From assembly GCA_903907995.1 (NCBI GenBank), contig CAIVQH010000021.1:1-41914 (forward strand): a stretch of 41,914 nt of DNA. Reading direction: 5' to 3'. The notes below the pieces were generated by a model. It did not search any database. It was given only the letters and a program-made list of their open reading frames with translations, and was not told the origin of the DNA. This DNA comes from an uncultured Verrucomicrobiota bacterium (GTDB lineage: Bacteria > Verrucomicrobiota > Verrucomicrobiia > Limisphaerales > UBA9464). Position 1 is the stretch's first letter, and every line of letters begins with the position of its first letter. Shown piece after piece: positions 1-12,428 of the stretch. Position numbers and translations under genes: made by a program.

Positions 1-2
1 AC

Positions 3-122
3 ATGCGCCGCGAAGTCGCCGCCTGGCAAACCAGCCGCAACACCCGTGGCGCCCCGGTCAACTGGCGCTTCACCACCCCAGACGCTCGCATCAAACTCTT
101 TCGACTTTATCCGAAACTATAG
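3..122 (+). pseudogene. IS630-family transposase, C-terminal end (cut by window edge)
   Basis: The reading frame is open from the window edge and ends at TAG 120-122. It encodes about 40 residues, including EVAAWQTSRN and NWRFTTPDARIKL, which is the characteristic C-terminus of IS630/Tc1-mariner-type DDE transposases. These enzymes move the element into TA target sites. Only the tail is visible, so I cannot tell whether the element upstream is intact. The stop is followed at once by intergenic DNA, where the terminal inverted repeat would be expected. I could not define that repeat because the partner end is outside the window. Confidence 0.75.
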
Positions 123-379
123 ACGTTACAGGATACTAGGGGGTGGCGTTGACTCCGGCGTCCTCACGGCGGGCAAAGCCACAGGTTCACGCTGCGAGGG
201 GGCGACGAGTTCAACGCGGTCACGCTGCCGCGTGATTTTGCCAATCGCATTTCTGTCGGGTGAGAAGGGGGTCTCAATCCAACGACAGCCGGGAAACAAC
301 CGGCAGTTTGAAGCCAACGGCTGCCGCCAGCGGGCCGCCGGTTACGAAATGGTGGCGTGAACTCCCGATCTCGAAATTC
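123..379. other. Intergenic stretch between the transposase tail and the LysR gene
   Basis: About 257 bases follow the transposase stop. Open frames here are short and show no recognisable protein. The right end of the insertion sequence should lie within the first few tens of bases, but no boundary can be fixed without its left end. Confidence 0.4.
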
Positions 380-1261
380 CTACGCCATCCCCTTGGCGCG
401 CGCCTTGAGGGCGGCGAGCAGGGCGGTGGTGACCGGCGTGAGCTGGCCACGCCACAGCGCGCCCATCACGACCGGGGGCACGTCCGCCAGCGGCAGGGCG
501 CGTAGGCCGGTGGAGAATTCCCGGCCCGGCACCGCCACCGTCAGGCCGATGCCGAAGCCGCTGGCAATATAGCTGTCGATCAGTTCCAACGCCGTCACCT
601 CGATGCTGGGCGGCCACTCCAGACCCCGTTTCGCGAGCAGTTCGCGGAAGCGGCGCGGGATCATCTCATTCGGCGGCAGCGTGACCAGCGGCTCCAATTC
701 GGAGCCGGCGGCCAGCCCGTCGAGCAGCTCGGTCGAGGTCTTCGCCTTGTGGCCCTTGGGCAGCAGCAGGACGAGCGGCAGCTCCAGCAGGGGTTCGCTG
801 TGCAGGCCCGAGGGCGGCTTGCCGTCCAGCACGGTCACGGCGAAGTCGATCTCCTGCCGGTCCAGCCAGTTTTCGACCTGCGGCTGGTGGGCGTCGCGGA
901 GGGTGAGCCGCAGGTTGGGAAATTTCTTGCGCACGGACTGCAGTACCACCGGCAGATGCTCGCGCAGCGCGATGACCGGGGCCGCCACGCGCACCGTCTG
1001 CACCGTGCCGCCCCGGATGCGTTCGCCGACCTGATCAATGTTGCCGAAGAAGGGCAGGATGAAGTCGTAAAGCTCCTGGCCGGCCGCCGTCAGCTCGAAG
1101 GGCCGCCGGTTGAAGAGCTTCACGCCGAGGTCGGACTCCAGTTGCAGGATCTGCCCGCTGATCGCCGGCTGCTGGATGCCGTAGGGCATGTTCCGCACCG
1201 CCTCCATGATCCCGCCGTGCCGGGCGACGTAGTAGAACAGTTCGAGGTGATGCGTGTTCAT
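380..1261 (-). CDS. LysR-family transcriptional regulator
   Basis: This encodes about 293 residues, the usual LysR length. The N-terminus is a winged helix-turn-helix (LELFYYVARHGG, then QQPAISGQILQLE, residues 3-60). It is followed by a substrate-binding-like effector domain. I chose ATG 1261 because the HTH then begins three to five residues in, as in the family; an ATG at 1285 adds eight residues. Neither start has a Shine-Dalgarno sequence. The gene lies downstream of the acetate-type symporter on the same strand, separated from it by a large inverted repeat. It may regulate that transporter, but LysR genes more often lie divergent from their targets, so the link is inference. The effector is unknown. 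Confidence 0.88.
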   Translation of the reverse strand: MNTHHLELFYYVARHGGIMEAVRNMPYGIQQPAISGQILQLESDLGVKLFNRRPFELTAAGQELYDFILPFFGNIDQVGERIRGGTVQTVRVAAPVIALREHLPVVLQSVRKKFPNLRLTLRDAHQPQVENWLDRQEIDFAVTVLDGKPPSGLHSEPLLELPLVLLLPKGHKAKTSTELLDGLAAGSELEPLVTLPPNEMIPRRFRELLAKRGLEWPPSIEVTALELIDSYIASGFGIGLTVAVPGREFSTGLRALPLADVPPVVMGALWRGQLTPVTTALLAALKARAKGMA

Positions 1262-1355
1262 GAGCGGCGGGAGGAGATTGAACAACGAAGAAACAAGGGA
1301 TCAAAGAAAAGCGGTTTCGATGGCAGGTAGGCTGGCGGACCCGGCCGGATCGTGG

Positions 1356-1464
1356 CCGGAGCGCGGCTCTGTGAGCCGCAGCAGGCTGCCTAGCCGGACG
1401 CATTCGCGCTTTTCCAGCCTGCCGTGTCAGGAAAGTTGCTGCGGCTCACAGAGCCGCGCTCCGG
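1356..1464. repeat. Perfect 28-bp inverted repeat with 53-bp spacer
   Basis: Bases 1356-1383 and 1437-1464 are exact reverse complements. Each arm contains its own smaller hairpin, GGAGCGCGGCTC-TGT-GAGCCGC. An inner pair, GCAGGCTG at 1381-1388 and CAGCCTGC at 1415-1422, extends the fold. It lies between the symporter stop and the LysR start. It could terminate the symporter transcript or be a REP-like dispersed element. There is no U-run, which favours the repeat reading. Confidence 0.8.
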
Positions 1465-1497
1465 TTGCTCTTCGTTCCTTTGTTCGTTGGTTGTTCA

Positions 1498-4400
1498 TCA
1501 ATGCGCCCCGTCGTGCTCGCGGATGTATTCCTGCTTCAGGCCGAGGGCTTCCGGGGCGTGGAGGACGAGCATCTTCATGCGGATGTCCGCCGGGACCTCG
1601 CGGGCGGTGAGTTTGGAGACGATCACCATCAGTGTGATGGCGAGCGGGACGGCCCAGATGGCGGGCTGCTCGGAGAGGATGCGCAGAAGCGGATGCGCGG
1701 CCCAGAAGTCGGTGAGGGCATAGGGCTTCAGCGTGGCGAACCAGCCCGGCTCGGGCACACCCAGTGATTTGAACTTCGCCGCCTGCGCGGTGAAGAAGGT
1801 GGTCCAGCTCGCGACCGAGATCGCAGCGACCGCACACAGTCCGCCGGTGAGCATGCCCGTGGCCGCGCCGCGCGTGGTCATGCCGCGCCACCACACGCTC
1901 ATGAAGAGCAGGGGGAAGTAGCTCGCGGCAGCGATGGCGAAGGCCTGGCCGACCATGAAGTTGATCTCGAAGTTCTCGACCAGTGTGCCCAGCAGCACCG
2001 CCACGAGGCCGATGGCCACGGCGCACCACTTGAACATCTGCATCCGCTCCGCCGCCGTGCTCTTGGGCCGCAGGATCCGCCCATACACATCGTGCGCGAG
2101 CGCACCGGTCATGGAGACGAGCAGGCCGGAGAAGGTGGACATAAAGGCTGCGAACGCACCGGCACAGGTGATGCCGCTGAGCACGGAACCCAGCACGCCG
2201 AAGCGTTCGTTCAGGATCGTGGGCAGCTTGAGCACAAGACCGTCGGTACCGCCCACGCCGGCGCCCTCGTACAGCGAGGGCATGAGGTTGCGTCCCAACG
2301 CGCCAAACACTGGCGGGAAGACGTAGAAGATGCCGATGAGGATCATCACCCACATAGTCGTGCGCTTGGCGGCCGCGCCGTCGGGGTTGGTGTAGAAACG
2401 GACCAGGATGTGGGGAAGTCCGGCTGTCCCGCACACCAATGCGATGATGAGCGAGTAGGTGTAGAGCAGGGCGTATGGCTTCGCGTTGATCGGCGTGATG
2501 ATCGCGTCCTTGGTCAGGAAGGCCTTGAAGACGTTGCCGGGCTCGCGGAGGACGGTGATGCCGTTGGTAGTGAGCAGGGAGCGCAGCTTGGTGAGCCGTT
2601 CCGTGATGTTTGAAAAGCTGATGGTGGGCTGTTTGATATTCTGCTGCATCAATGCTGGCGCGTAAGTCAGCACATAGTTGTTATTGAAGTTCCCCGGTTC
2701 GGAAACCAGGATGTTGCGCGCATAAATGTTGGCCAGATCGATTGCTGAAATCTGACCTTCGGGCCAGGAGCCGGGTGTTTCAGCGCGTTCAAGTTTGAAA
2801 GCCAAAAACCCTAGTGTCGATTTGAGATCCTGGCCGAGCGGGACCGCCTTGTTGGTTTCCATTTCGCCATGAAATTCAATTTTTGGCAGTGCCGCCTTGG
2901 CGGCCTTGGTGGTCAGTGGCCCGAACGGGTTCAGCCACGTCTCGTCCTTGGGCGCCTTGGCCGTCAGCGGCTGGCGGGAGACGGAACCAGGGCTGCTGGG
3001 CGTGTTCGCCAGCCCATTGGCGATGTTCCGGTTCCAGACGATTTGTCCCGCCGCATCTGGTAGATTCACATGCCGGTCACCAATGCGCACGATGACGGAA
3101 TGGTAAGAAACGTTGGTCATCAGGGACAGGCCGTTGGTGTCGGCGCCCTTTGTGCCAGCGGCGATCTTGGCGAGATCGCCAGGTGTGGTGATCATCGCGA
3201 ACCCGACACTTGCTCCGGGAGCCAGTGTCATTGATGGGGCCGGGACCTTGGGTGCGGTTGAATTGGATGCAATTTCCTCCACAGCCAGCGCGGCGAAGTA
3301 GGCATCAAGTTTCTTGGTTTCAATGGCGCGGAAATGATCTTCGCCGACCGGCACCAGGGTGATGCCGTTCCCGGCGAGCCCCTTTTCCATCGCCTGCTTC
3401 AACAGCGCAGCGGAATCCCGCTCTCCGTGAACCGTGATCAGAACCCCGTTAAACTTGTGCGGGTCCAAAAGATCTTGCCGGTTCAGTTGACCGTCGAGGA
3501 TCCGGTCCAGTTTGCCCGAAACCTCGGCCTGCCCCGGCAACAGCGTCCGCTTGACGTAGCTCTCGTATAAACCCAGAACCTGAGCAGCGGGAACATTCTG
3601 AAGTTCCATCATGGCTCCGCCAACGCCCGAGGGGAGAGGGATGTCGGTCATCGATTGACGGACCGTCACCGACTGGCGAATGGTTTCGGGACCGTAACCC
3701 TCTTCGGGTTTCACACCCATCGTCGCAGGCTGACCTTTTTCCGCCTGAGCCGGACGAAACTCGATGCCGTAGTTCGCGGCATTGGCGGTGGGCACGAGTT
3801 TGTAATACTCAGGGGTGATATGGAACAGCATCAGTCCGTTGTCGGCCAGGACTTGGGCGATGTGCTGGTCGAACTCATCGCGTGTCAGTGGACCCGACTG
3901 CGAATAGGCGATCCGATGGTTGAGGAGACCAGGTGCCGTATAGCCCGAGACGCTTTTGACGCCCCACTGCCATACGTGGCTCTGCGTGTAGTTCAGGAGG
4001 ATGTCCGCCACAGTGTACGACCCTGCCGGCATCGATACGCTCATCCTCCGTTCTTTCCCGCGAAGGTCGGTCCAGAGATTTTTCCAGCCCGGAAGATTCC
4101 CTCGGGACATTCCCCCGTCATAGACATACAGATTCTCGTCTGGGAGTCGGCCATTGCGGCCGGGCACTGGTCCCACATGGATGGCAACCATCGCCTCGCT
4201 GGCCCTCGTAGCCTCGTGGCTACCGCTGCCATTCACGCCCAACTGCTTCCCGTAACTGCCATACACGCTCATCAGCACGAACACCGGCACCGAGATCGCG
4301 AACATCTTCGCCCAATATTGAAAGGCCTGCACCAGCGTGATGCCCTTCATGCCGCCGAGGGCGACGTTGAGCGTGATGACCGCGCCGACCAGCACCACGC

Positions 4401-4899
4401 CGACCCAGTAGGGCAGGCCCTTGTGGCCCATGAAATCGATGTCCTTGAAGATGTAGGCGAGCGTGGTGCCCGCGCCCTTCATCTGCGGCATGGTATAGAA
4501 AAAGCCGATGAACAGGACGAAGATGACCGCGATCTTGCGGAAGACCGGCGAGTCGTAGCGGCCCTCGGCGAAGTCGGGAATTGTGTAGGCCCCGAAGCGG
4601 CGCAGCGGCCCCGCGATGAACAGCAGGAGGAACAGGTAGCCGCAGGCGTAACACACCGGATACCACAGTGCATCGTACCCGCTCGACATCACCATGCCCG
4701 CGACGCCCATGAACGACGCGGCACTTAGATACTCACCCGAGATGGCGGAGGCGTTCCAGCCCACGCTCACGCCGCGGCCCGCCACGAAGAAGTCCGCCGC
4801 CGACTTGGACTTCCGCGCCGCCCAGAAGCCCATGAAAACCGTCACGACGACCGTGATGGCGCTGAACGCGAGGATGTACGGATCGACCAGAGCAAGCAT
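1498..4899 (-). CDS. actP: ActP-type sodium:solute symporter with a ~585-residue insertion in a periplasmic loop
   Basis: The protein has 1133 residues, against about 550 for cation/acetate symporters. The N-terminal part (1-218) has six membrane helices and SSS-family motifs (AGRGVSVGWNASAISGEYLSAASFMG). The family sequence resumes at about 804 (LALVCGTAGLPHILVRFYTNPDG follows) and runs to the end with the remaining helices. Residues 219-803 are foreign to the family. They hold three similar modules at about 297-372, 430-527 and 714-799. Each starts with an LL..Y or IDLANIY helix and ends in NGITLV followed by an aromatic and a basic residue, as in secretin N domains. The insertion lies between TM6 and TM7, a periplasmic loop in ActP. 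The frame is open throughout, so this is a real fusion and not a broken gene. The DUF485 gene upstream supports the acetate or short-chain-acid symporter call; the substrate is not proven. Confidence 0.9.
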   Translation of the reverse strand: MLALVDPYILAFSAITVVVTVFMGFWAARKSKSAADFFVAGRGVSVGWNASAISGEYLSAASFMGVAGMVMSSGYDALWYPVCYACGYLFLLLFIAGPLRRFGAYTIPDFAEGRYDSPVFRKIAVIFVLFIGFFYTMPQMKGAGTTLAYIFKDIDFMGHKGLPYWVGVVLVGAVITLNVALGGMKGITLVQAFQYWAKMFAISVPVFVLMSVYGSYGKQLGVNGSGSHEATRASEAMVAIHVGPVPGRNGRLPDENLYVYDGGMSRGNLPGWKNLWTDLRGKERRMSVSMPAGSYTVADILLNYTQSHVWQWGVKSVSGYTAPGLLNHRIAYSQSGPLTRDEFDQHIAQVLADNGLMLFHITPEYYKLVPTANAANYGIEFRPAQAEKGQPATMGVKPEEGYGPETIRQSVTVRQSMTDIPLPSGVGGAMMELQNVPAAQVLGLYESYVKRTLLPGQAEVSGKLDRILDGQLNRQDLLDPHKFNGVLITVHGERDSAALLKQAMEKGLAGNGITLVPVGEDHFRAIETKKLDAYFAALAVEEIASNSTAPKVPAPSMTLAPGASVGFAMITTPGDLAKIAAGTKGADTNGLSLMTNVSYHSVIVRIGDRHVNLPDAAGQIVWNRNIANGLANTPSSPGSVSRQPLTAKAPKDETWLNPFGPLTTKAAKAALPKIEFHGEMETNKAVPLGQDLKSTLGFLAFKLERAETPGSWPEGQISAIDLANIYARNILVSEPGNFNNNYVLTYAPALMQQNIKQPTISFSNITERLTKLRSLLTTNGITVLREPGNVFKAFLTKDAIITPINAKPYALLYTYSLIIALVCGTAGLPHILVRFYTNPDGAAAKRTTMWVMILIGIFYVFPPVFGALGRNLMPSLYEGAGVGGTDGLVLKLPTILNERFGVLGSVLSGITCAGAFAAFMSTFSGLLVSMTGALAHDVYGRILRPKSTAAERMQMFKWCAVAIGLVAVLLGTLVENFEINFMVGQAFAIAAASYFPLLFMSVWWRGMTTRGAATGMLTGGLCAVAAISVASWTTFFTAQAAKFKSLGVPEPGWFATLKPYALTDFWAAHPLLRILSEQPAIWAVPLAITLMVIVSKLTAREVPADIRMKMLVLHAPEALGLKQEYIREHDGAH

Positions 4900-4904
4900 G
4901 GGAA

Positions 4905-4940
4905 GGATTTAATTTGGAAAACAGGAAAGCAGGAAAAAGA
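4905..4940. repeat. 36-bp direct repeat, copy 1 (in front of the symporter start)
   Basis: This is identical over 36 bases to 5369-5404. It lies five bases from the symporter ATG (4899). The core on the plus strand is GGAAAACAGGAAAGCAGGAA. The two copies bracket the GxxExxY gene. Confidence 0.9.
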
Positions 4941-4954
4941 CAGGGCAGGGGGAT

Positions 4955-5362
4955 TTAGCGAATGGCTCCGGCTTCCGATTTTGCGGGTTCGACGTGTTCA
5001 CGTCCGACACGTTTGATGGTGAGTGGGATGGCGGCGAAATTGAGCAGCAGCCCAGTTTCCAATCGGGCCGCTTTTAGGTAGGAACGGACGGTGGCGAAAA
5101 ATATCAGTTCCAACTCAGTCACTGCCTTGAGTTCTACAACTACCGCTTCCTCCACCAACAAATCCAAGCGATGCTCGCCGACTGTCTGGCCGCGATATTC
5201 GATGGGGACGCTCTTTTGCCGTTCGAACCGTAGTCCGGAAGCGGTCATTTCCACTGCCAGTGCCTGTTCGTAGACCGACTCCAGAAATCCCGGCCCCAAC
5301 GCCTTATGCACGCTGATCGCGGCTGCGATTATCCGGCTGGTTAGTTGGTCGTGGTGAAGCAT
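4955..5362 (-). CDS. GxxExxY protein (PD-(D/E)XK-like, PDDEXK_3)
   Basis: This encodes 135 residues. The naming motif is present as GPGFLESVYEQAL near residue 23. A nuclease-like core follows, HRLDLLVEEAVVVELKA (around 64-80), which gives the D...ExK arrangement of the PD-(D/E)XK fold. The family is widespread and uncharacterised. It is often carried as a small insertion, for example inside rRNA genes or between operon genes, and nuclease activity is inferred from the fold only. Here it splits the DUF485-symporter pair and is flanked by exact 36-bp repeats, which suggests it arrived as a unit. It may be co-transcribed with its neighbours. Confidence 0.88.
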   Translation of the reverse strand: MLHHDQLTSRIIAAAISVHKALGPGFLESVYEQALAVEMTASGLRFERQKSVPIEYRGQTVGEHRLDLLVEEAVVVELKAVTELELIFFATVRSYLKAARLETGLLLNFAAIPLTIKRVGREHVEPAKSEAGAIR

Positions 5363-5368
5363 CTGAAG

Positions 5369-5404
5369 GGATTTAATTTGGAAAACAGGAAAGCAGGAAA
5401 AAGA
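5369..5404. repeat. 36-bp direct repeat, copy 2 (in front of the GxxExxY start)
   Basis: This copy is identical to 4905-4940. It lies six bases from the GxxExxY ATG (5362). A diverged inverted relative (GGAAAACAGGAAAACCGGAA on the minus strand) lies at about 5416-5452 and encodes the last residues of the DUF485 protein. Confidence 0.9.
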
Positions 5405-5415
5405 AGGGGGACGGT

Positions 5416-5748
5416 TCAGTTTCTGTTCCGGTTTTCCTGTTTTCCAGATTCAACTTCTCTTACTTCTGAGTTTTCGAGCGCGATGGAGCGGCGGATGAAG
5501 ACCCAGGCGATCACCCAGACGAAGGGGAAGAACAGCACTCCGAGGATCAGCCAGGTGAGGGTGAAGCCGCCGACGCGCGTGGCCATGGCCTCGGGCTGGA
5601 AGTAGTTCAGGAGCGGCAGGGCCAGCAGGGCGAGGAGGAAGGTGCCGGCGCAGGCGACGGACAGGCGCAGTTGCCGGCGCTTGAGGCGCGCCAGAAATTC
5701 TTCCGAGTGGATATCGGCGGTCGCTGGGTTTGGGGCAGGGGCTGGCAT
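5416..5748 (-). CDS. DUF485 domain membrane protein (YjcH-like)
   Basis: This encodes 110 residues with two membrane helices (about 29-50 and 61-87) separated by a short loop (YFQPEAMATRVGG), as in the DUF485/YjcH family. That family is normally encoded directly upstream of ActP-type symporters, and its role is probably accessory to the transporter. Here the GxxExxY insertion separates the pair by about 515 bases. The C-terminal tail, rich in E, N and R, is encoded by the inverted copy of the flanking repeat. The natural C-terminus may therefore have been altered when the element inserted. Confidence 0.85.
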   Translation of the reverse strand: MPAPAPNPATADIHSEEFLARLKRRQLRLSVACAGTFLLALLALPLLNYFQPEAMATRVGGFTLTWLILGVLFFPFVWVIAWVFIRRSIALENSEVREVESGKQENRNRN

Positions 5749-5813
5749 GGCGAGAGCCTGCCAAGCGTTCCGGGCGCCGACAATCCCCGTCTAACAATCA
5801 GAGCAATGAAACG

Positions 5814-5844
5814 AAAAAGAGCGCGGACGTGAACGTCCGCGCTC
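5814..5844 (-). terminator. Rho-independent terminator after gyrA
   Basis: Read on the minus strand, a perfect 12-bp stem (5833-5844 with 5819-5830, two-base loop) is followed by TTTTT (5818-5814). It lies about 25 bases beyond the gyrA stop. Its stem begins GAGCGCGGAC, so it also belongs to the dispersed hairpin family seen at 1358 and 40616. Confidence 0.88.
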
Positions 5845-5869
5845 CCTTCGTTGATCGAATGATCTGGGC

Positions 5870-8506
<2,637 letters not shown>

Positions 8507-8509
8507 GGA

Positions 8510-8953
8510 CTAAAGGGAGTCGGTAGGGAGATGGTCGGGAAAGAGCGGGATTTTCAGATGTTGGGCGGCTGCGCGAAGCCGCCGATCCGTTGCGGCCAGG
8601 GGAAAATCTGTACCCAGCTCGCATGTCACCAGGTGAATGGCATCCAGGGTCCGCAACGGAACGGAGGGATGGCAGCGCGACAGTGTGAGCGGGACACGGC
8701 GGAGCACATTGGAATTGAGCGGGTCGAGTCGGATCGTCTGGTCGGCCACCCAGGTTTCAAACTGTGTCCACGCCGCCTCCCGTTCTTCACGCCGGATCAG
8801 GCCATGCCGTTCCTTGGCAAACAGGGCCGCAGAGACCTCCCCGAAGGCCAGTTCCGAGGAACTGATCGGTTCGTTTTGCAGCCGTTGCTCGAACTCGCCG
8901 CTGTCGGGTTCGGGCGTCAGGAGTTTTACCAGGATGGCGGAGTCGCAATACAT
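8510..8953 (-). CDS. PIN-domain toxin (VapC-like)
   Basis: This encodes 147 residues. The PIN fold is recognisable from the N-terminal acidic residue in MYCDSAILVKL (D4), a Glu in the SSELAFGEVSAAL helix, the LRTLDAIHL motif (about 100-108) and the final AATDRRL. These supply the acidic metal-binding site of VapC-type ribonucleases, which cleave RNA, often tRNA, when the antitoxin is lost. It starts nine bases after the antitoxin stop and ends three bases before gyrA, so it lies inside the gyrase operon. VapC toxins act on RNA; nothing here shows that it acts on gyrase. Confidence 0.85.
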   Translation of the reverse strand: MYCDSAILVKLLTPEPDSGEFEQRLQNEPISSSELAFGEVSAALFAKERHGLIRREEREAAWTQFETWVADQTIRLDPLNSNVLRRVPLTLSRCHPSVPLRTLDAIHLVTCELGTDFPLAATDRRLRAAAQHLKIPLFPDHLPTDSL

Positions 8954-8962
8954 GCGGAGTTA

Positions 8963-9208
8963 TCAGCGGTCCTCGCGGCCTTCGCTGACAAGCTGGGTGG
9001 AGTCGGGACCACCCCGCCAGGGAATGCGCTTCAAGTGCTCCGGGATGCCGGTGAAGACCTTGCGGGACGCAGTAGGTTCCCAAGGCACCAAGCGCGCCTT
9101 GGGACGACCGTCCGAGGTGATAAGGATCTCACCCCCGGCGGCCACTTTGTCGAGCAGCGAAGACAAGTTGGCCTTGGCCGTGCGTACCGATACAGATTCG
9201 TTTTCCAT
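8963..9208 (-). CDS. Phd/YefM-family antitoxin
   Basis: This encodes 81 residues. The N-terminal half (VSVRTAKANLSSLLDKVAAGGEILIT, then a GRPKARLVP strand) is the DNA-binding Phd/YefM fold. The C-terminal 35 residues are the presumed toxin-neutralising tail. It precedes the PIN toxin by nine bases in the usual antitoxin-first order. A perfect 20-bp palindrome immediately upstream is a good autoregulatory operator. The gyrB stop is 44 bases upstream. I chose ATG 9208 because the fold begins directly there and the palindrome lies just outside. Confidence 0.85.
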   Translation of the reverse strand: MENESVSVRTAKANLSSLLDKVAAGGEILITSDGRPKARLVPWEPTASRKVFTGIPEHLKRIPWRGGPDSTQLVSEGREDR

Positions 9209-9215
9209 GCGGTAA

Positions 9216-9235
9216 TGTAGTCACGCGTGACTACA
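9216..9235. promoter_or_regulatory. Perfect 20-bp palindrome, likely antitoxin operator
   Basis: TGTAGTCACGCGTGACTACA equals its own reverse complement. It lies seven bases upstream of the antitoxin ATG, inside the gyrB-antitoxin gap. Phd/YefM antitoxins bind such sites to repress their own operon, so it probably marks a separate toxin-antitoxin promoter within the gyrase operon. Confidence 0.7.
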
Positions 9236-9252
9236 AAAGTCAAAGCGCACCA

Positions 9253-11796
<2,544 letters not shown>

Positions 11797-11844
11797 TTAC
11801 CAGCCAAGGGCAGGGGGACAATAGGAAAGTCCTCCTTTAACGCG

Positions 11845-11874
11845 AACGGCTCCCCAACATCTTGGGGAGCCGTT
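11845..11874. terminator. 13-bp stem hairpin after the sigma-factor operon
   Basis: Bases 11845-11857 pair perfectly with 11862-11874 around a four-base loop (CATC). It lies about 25 bases beyond the stop at 11900 and upstream of gyrB. There is no strong U-run on the minus strand, so it may be a terminator of modest efficiency or an RNA-stabilising structure. Confidence 0.6.
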
Positions 11875-11899
11875 TAGCGTGAAACCAAACAGGTTGTGG

Positions 11900-12379
11900 T
11901 CAGGGGGCGGCCGTGATGATCACGAACCAGGCATTGTCCCACGTTTCCTTGTCATCGCCGGCGAGGATGCACAGCTCGCCTTTCTTCAGGGCCTCGATGG
12001 AGTGCTGGACAACCTTGACCCGCTTGGGTTCGGCTCCCGTCTTGAGGTCAAGGAGGCGGATCTCCACATTGCCGTTGCCCAAGTCCTTCAGTTCGACCGC
12101 ACCCTTGTCGCTCAGGGAGACTTTTTTGTGCTCCTTGGCGTTGGCGTCGGTGGAGCACTGGTTGACCACCCAGTAGTGCTTCCATTTGAACTGGTGCAGC
12201 TTGGCGCGGGTCTTGTCGTCGATCTCCTGCCAGTCCTTGCCGGGTGGCTTGTCCTGATCGGTGCCCCAGACGAGCCGTGTTTGCAGCTTCAAATCGGCGG
12301 CCAAAGTGGTGGCGGACAGCAGGAAGACACCAGAAAGCCAGAGGGCGAGCATGCCCCAGCACCGAACAAATATGCGCAT
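11900..12379 (-). CDS. Small secreted protein of unknown function, third gene of the ECF sigma operon
   Basis: This encodes 159 residues. A signal peptide is clear: basic start MRIFVRCWG, hydrophobic core and an ATTLAAD cleavage site near residue 28. The mature part is short, lysine-rich, with alternating strands and two cysteines (NQC, GELC), and has no domain I recognise. It follows the anti-sigma gene by about 50 bases and precedes a hairpin, so it is likely the last gene of that operon. It could be a periplasmic effector or sensor of the sigma/anti-sigma pair; this is inferred from position only. Confidence 0.7.
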   Translation of the reverse strand: MRIFVRCWGMLALWLSGVFLLSATTLAADLKLQTRLVWGTDQDKPPGKDWQEIDDKTRAKLHQFKWKHYWVVNQCSTDANAKEHKKVSLSDKGAVELKDLGNGNVEIRLLDLKTGAEPKRVKVVQHSIEALKKGELCILAGDDKETWDNAWFVIITAAP

Positions 12380-12428
12380 AAAGTGATTTCCGCCGCCTCT
12401 GATTAGGGAAACCGGACCAATTTCGCAA

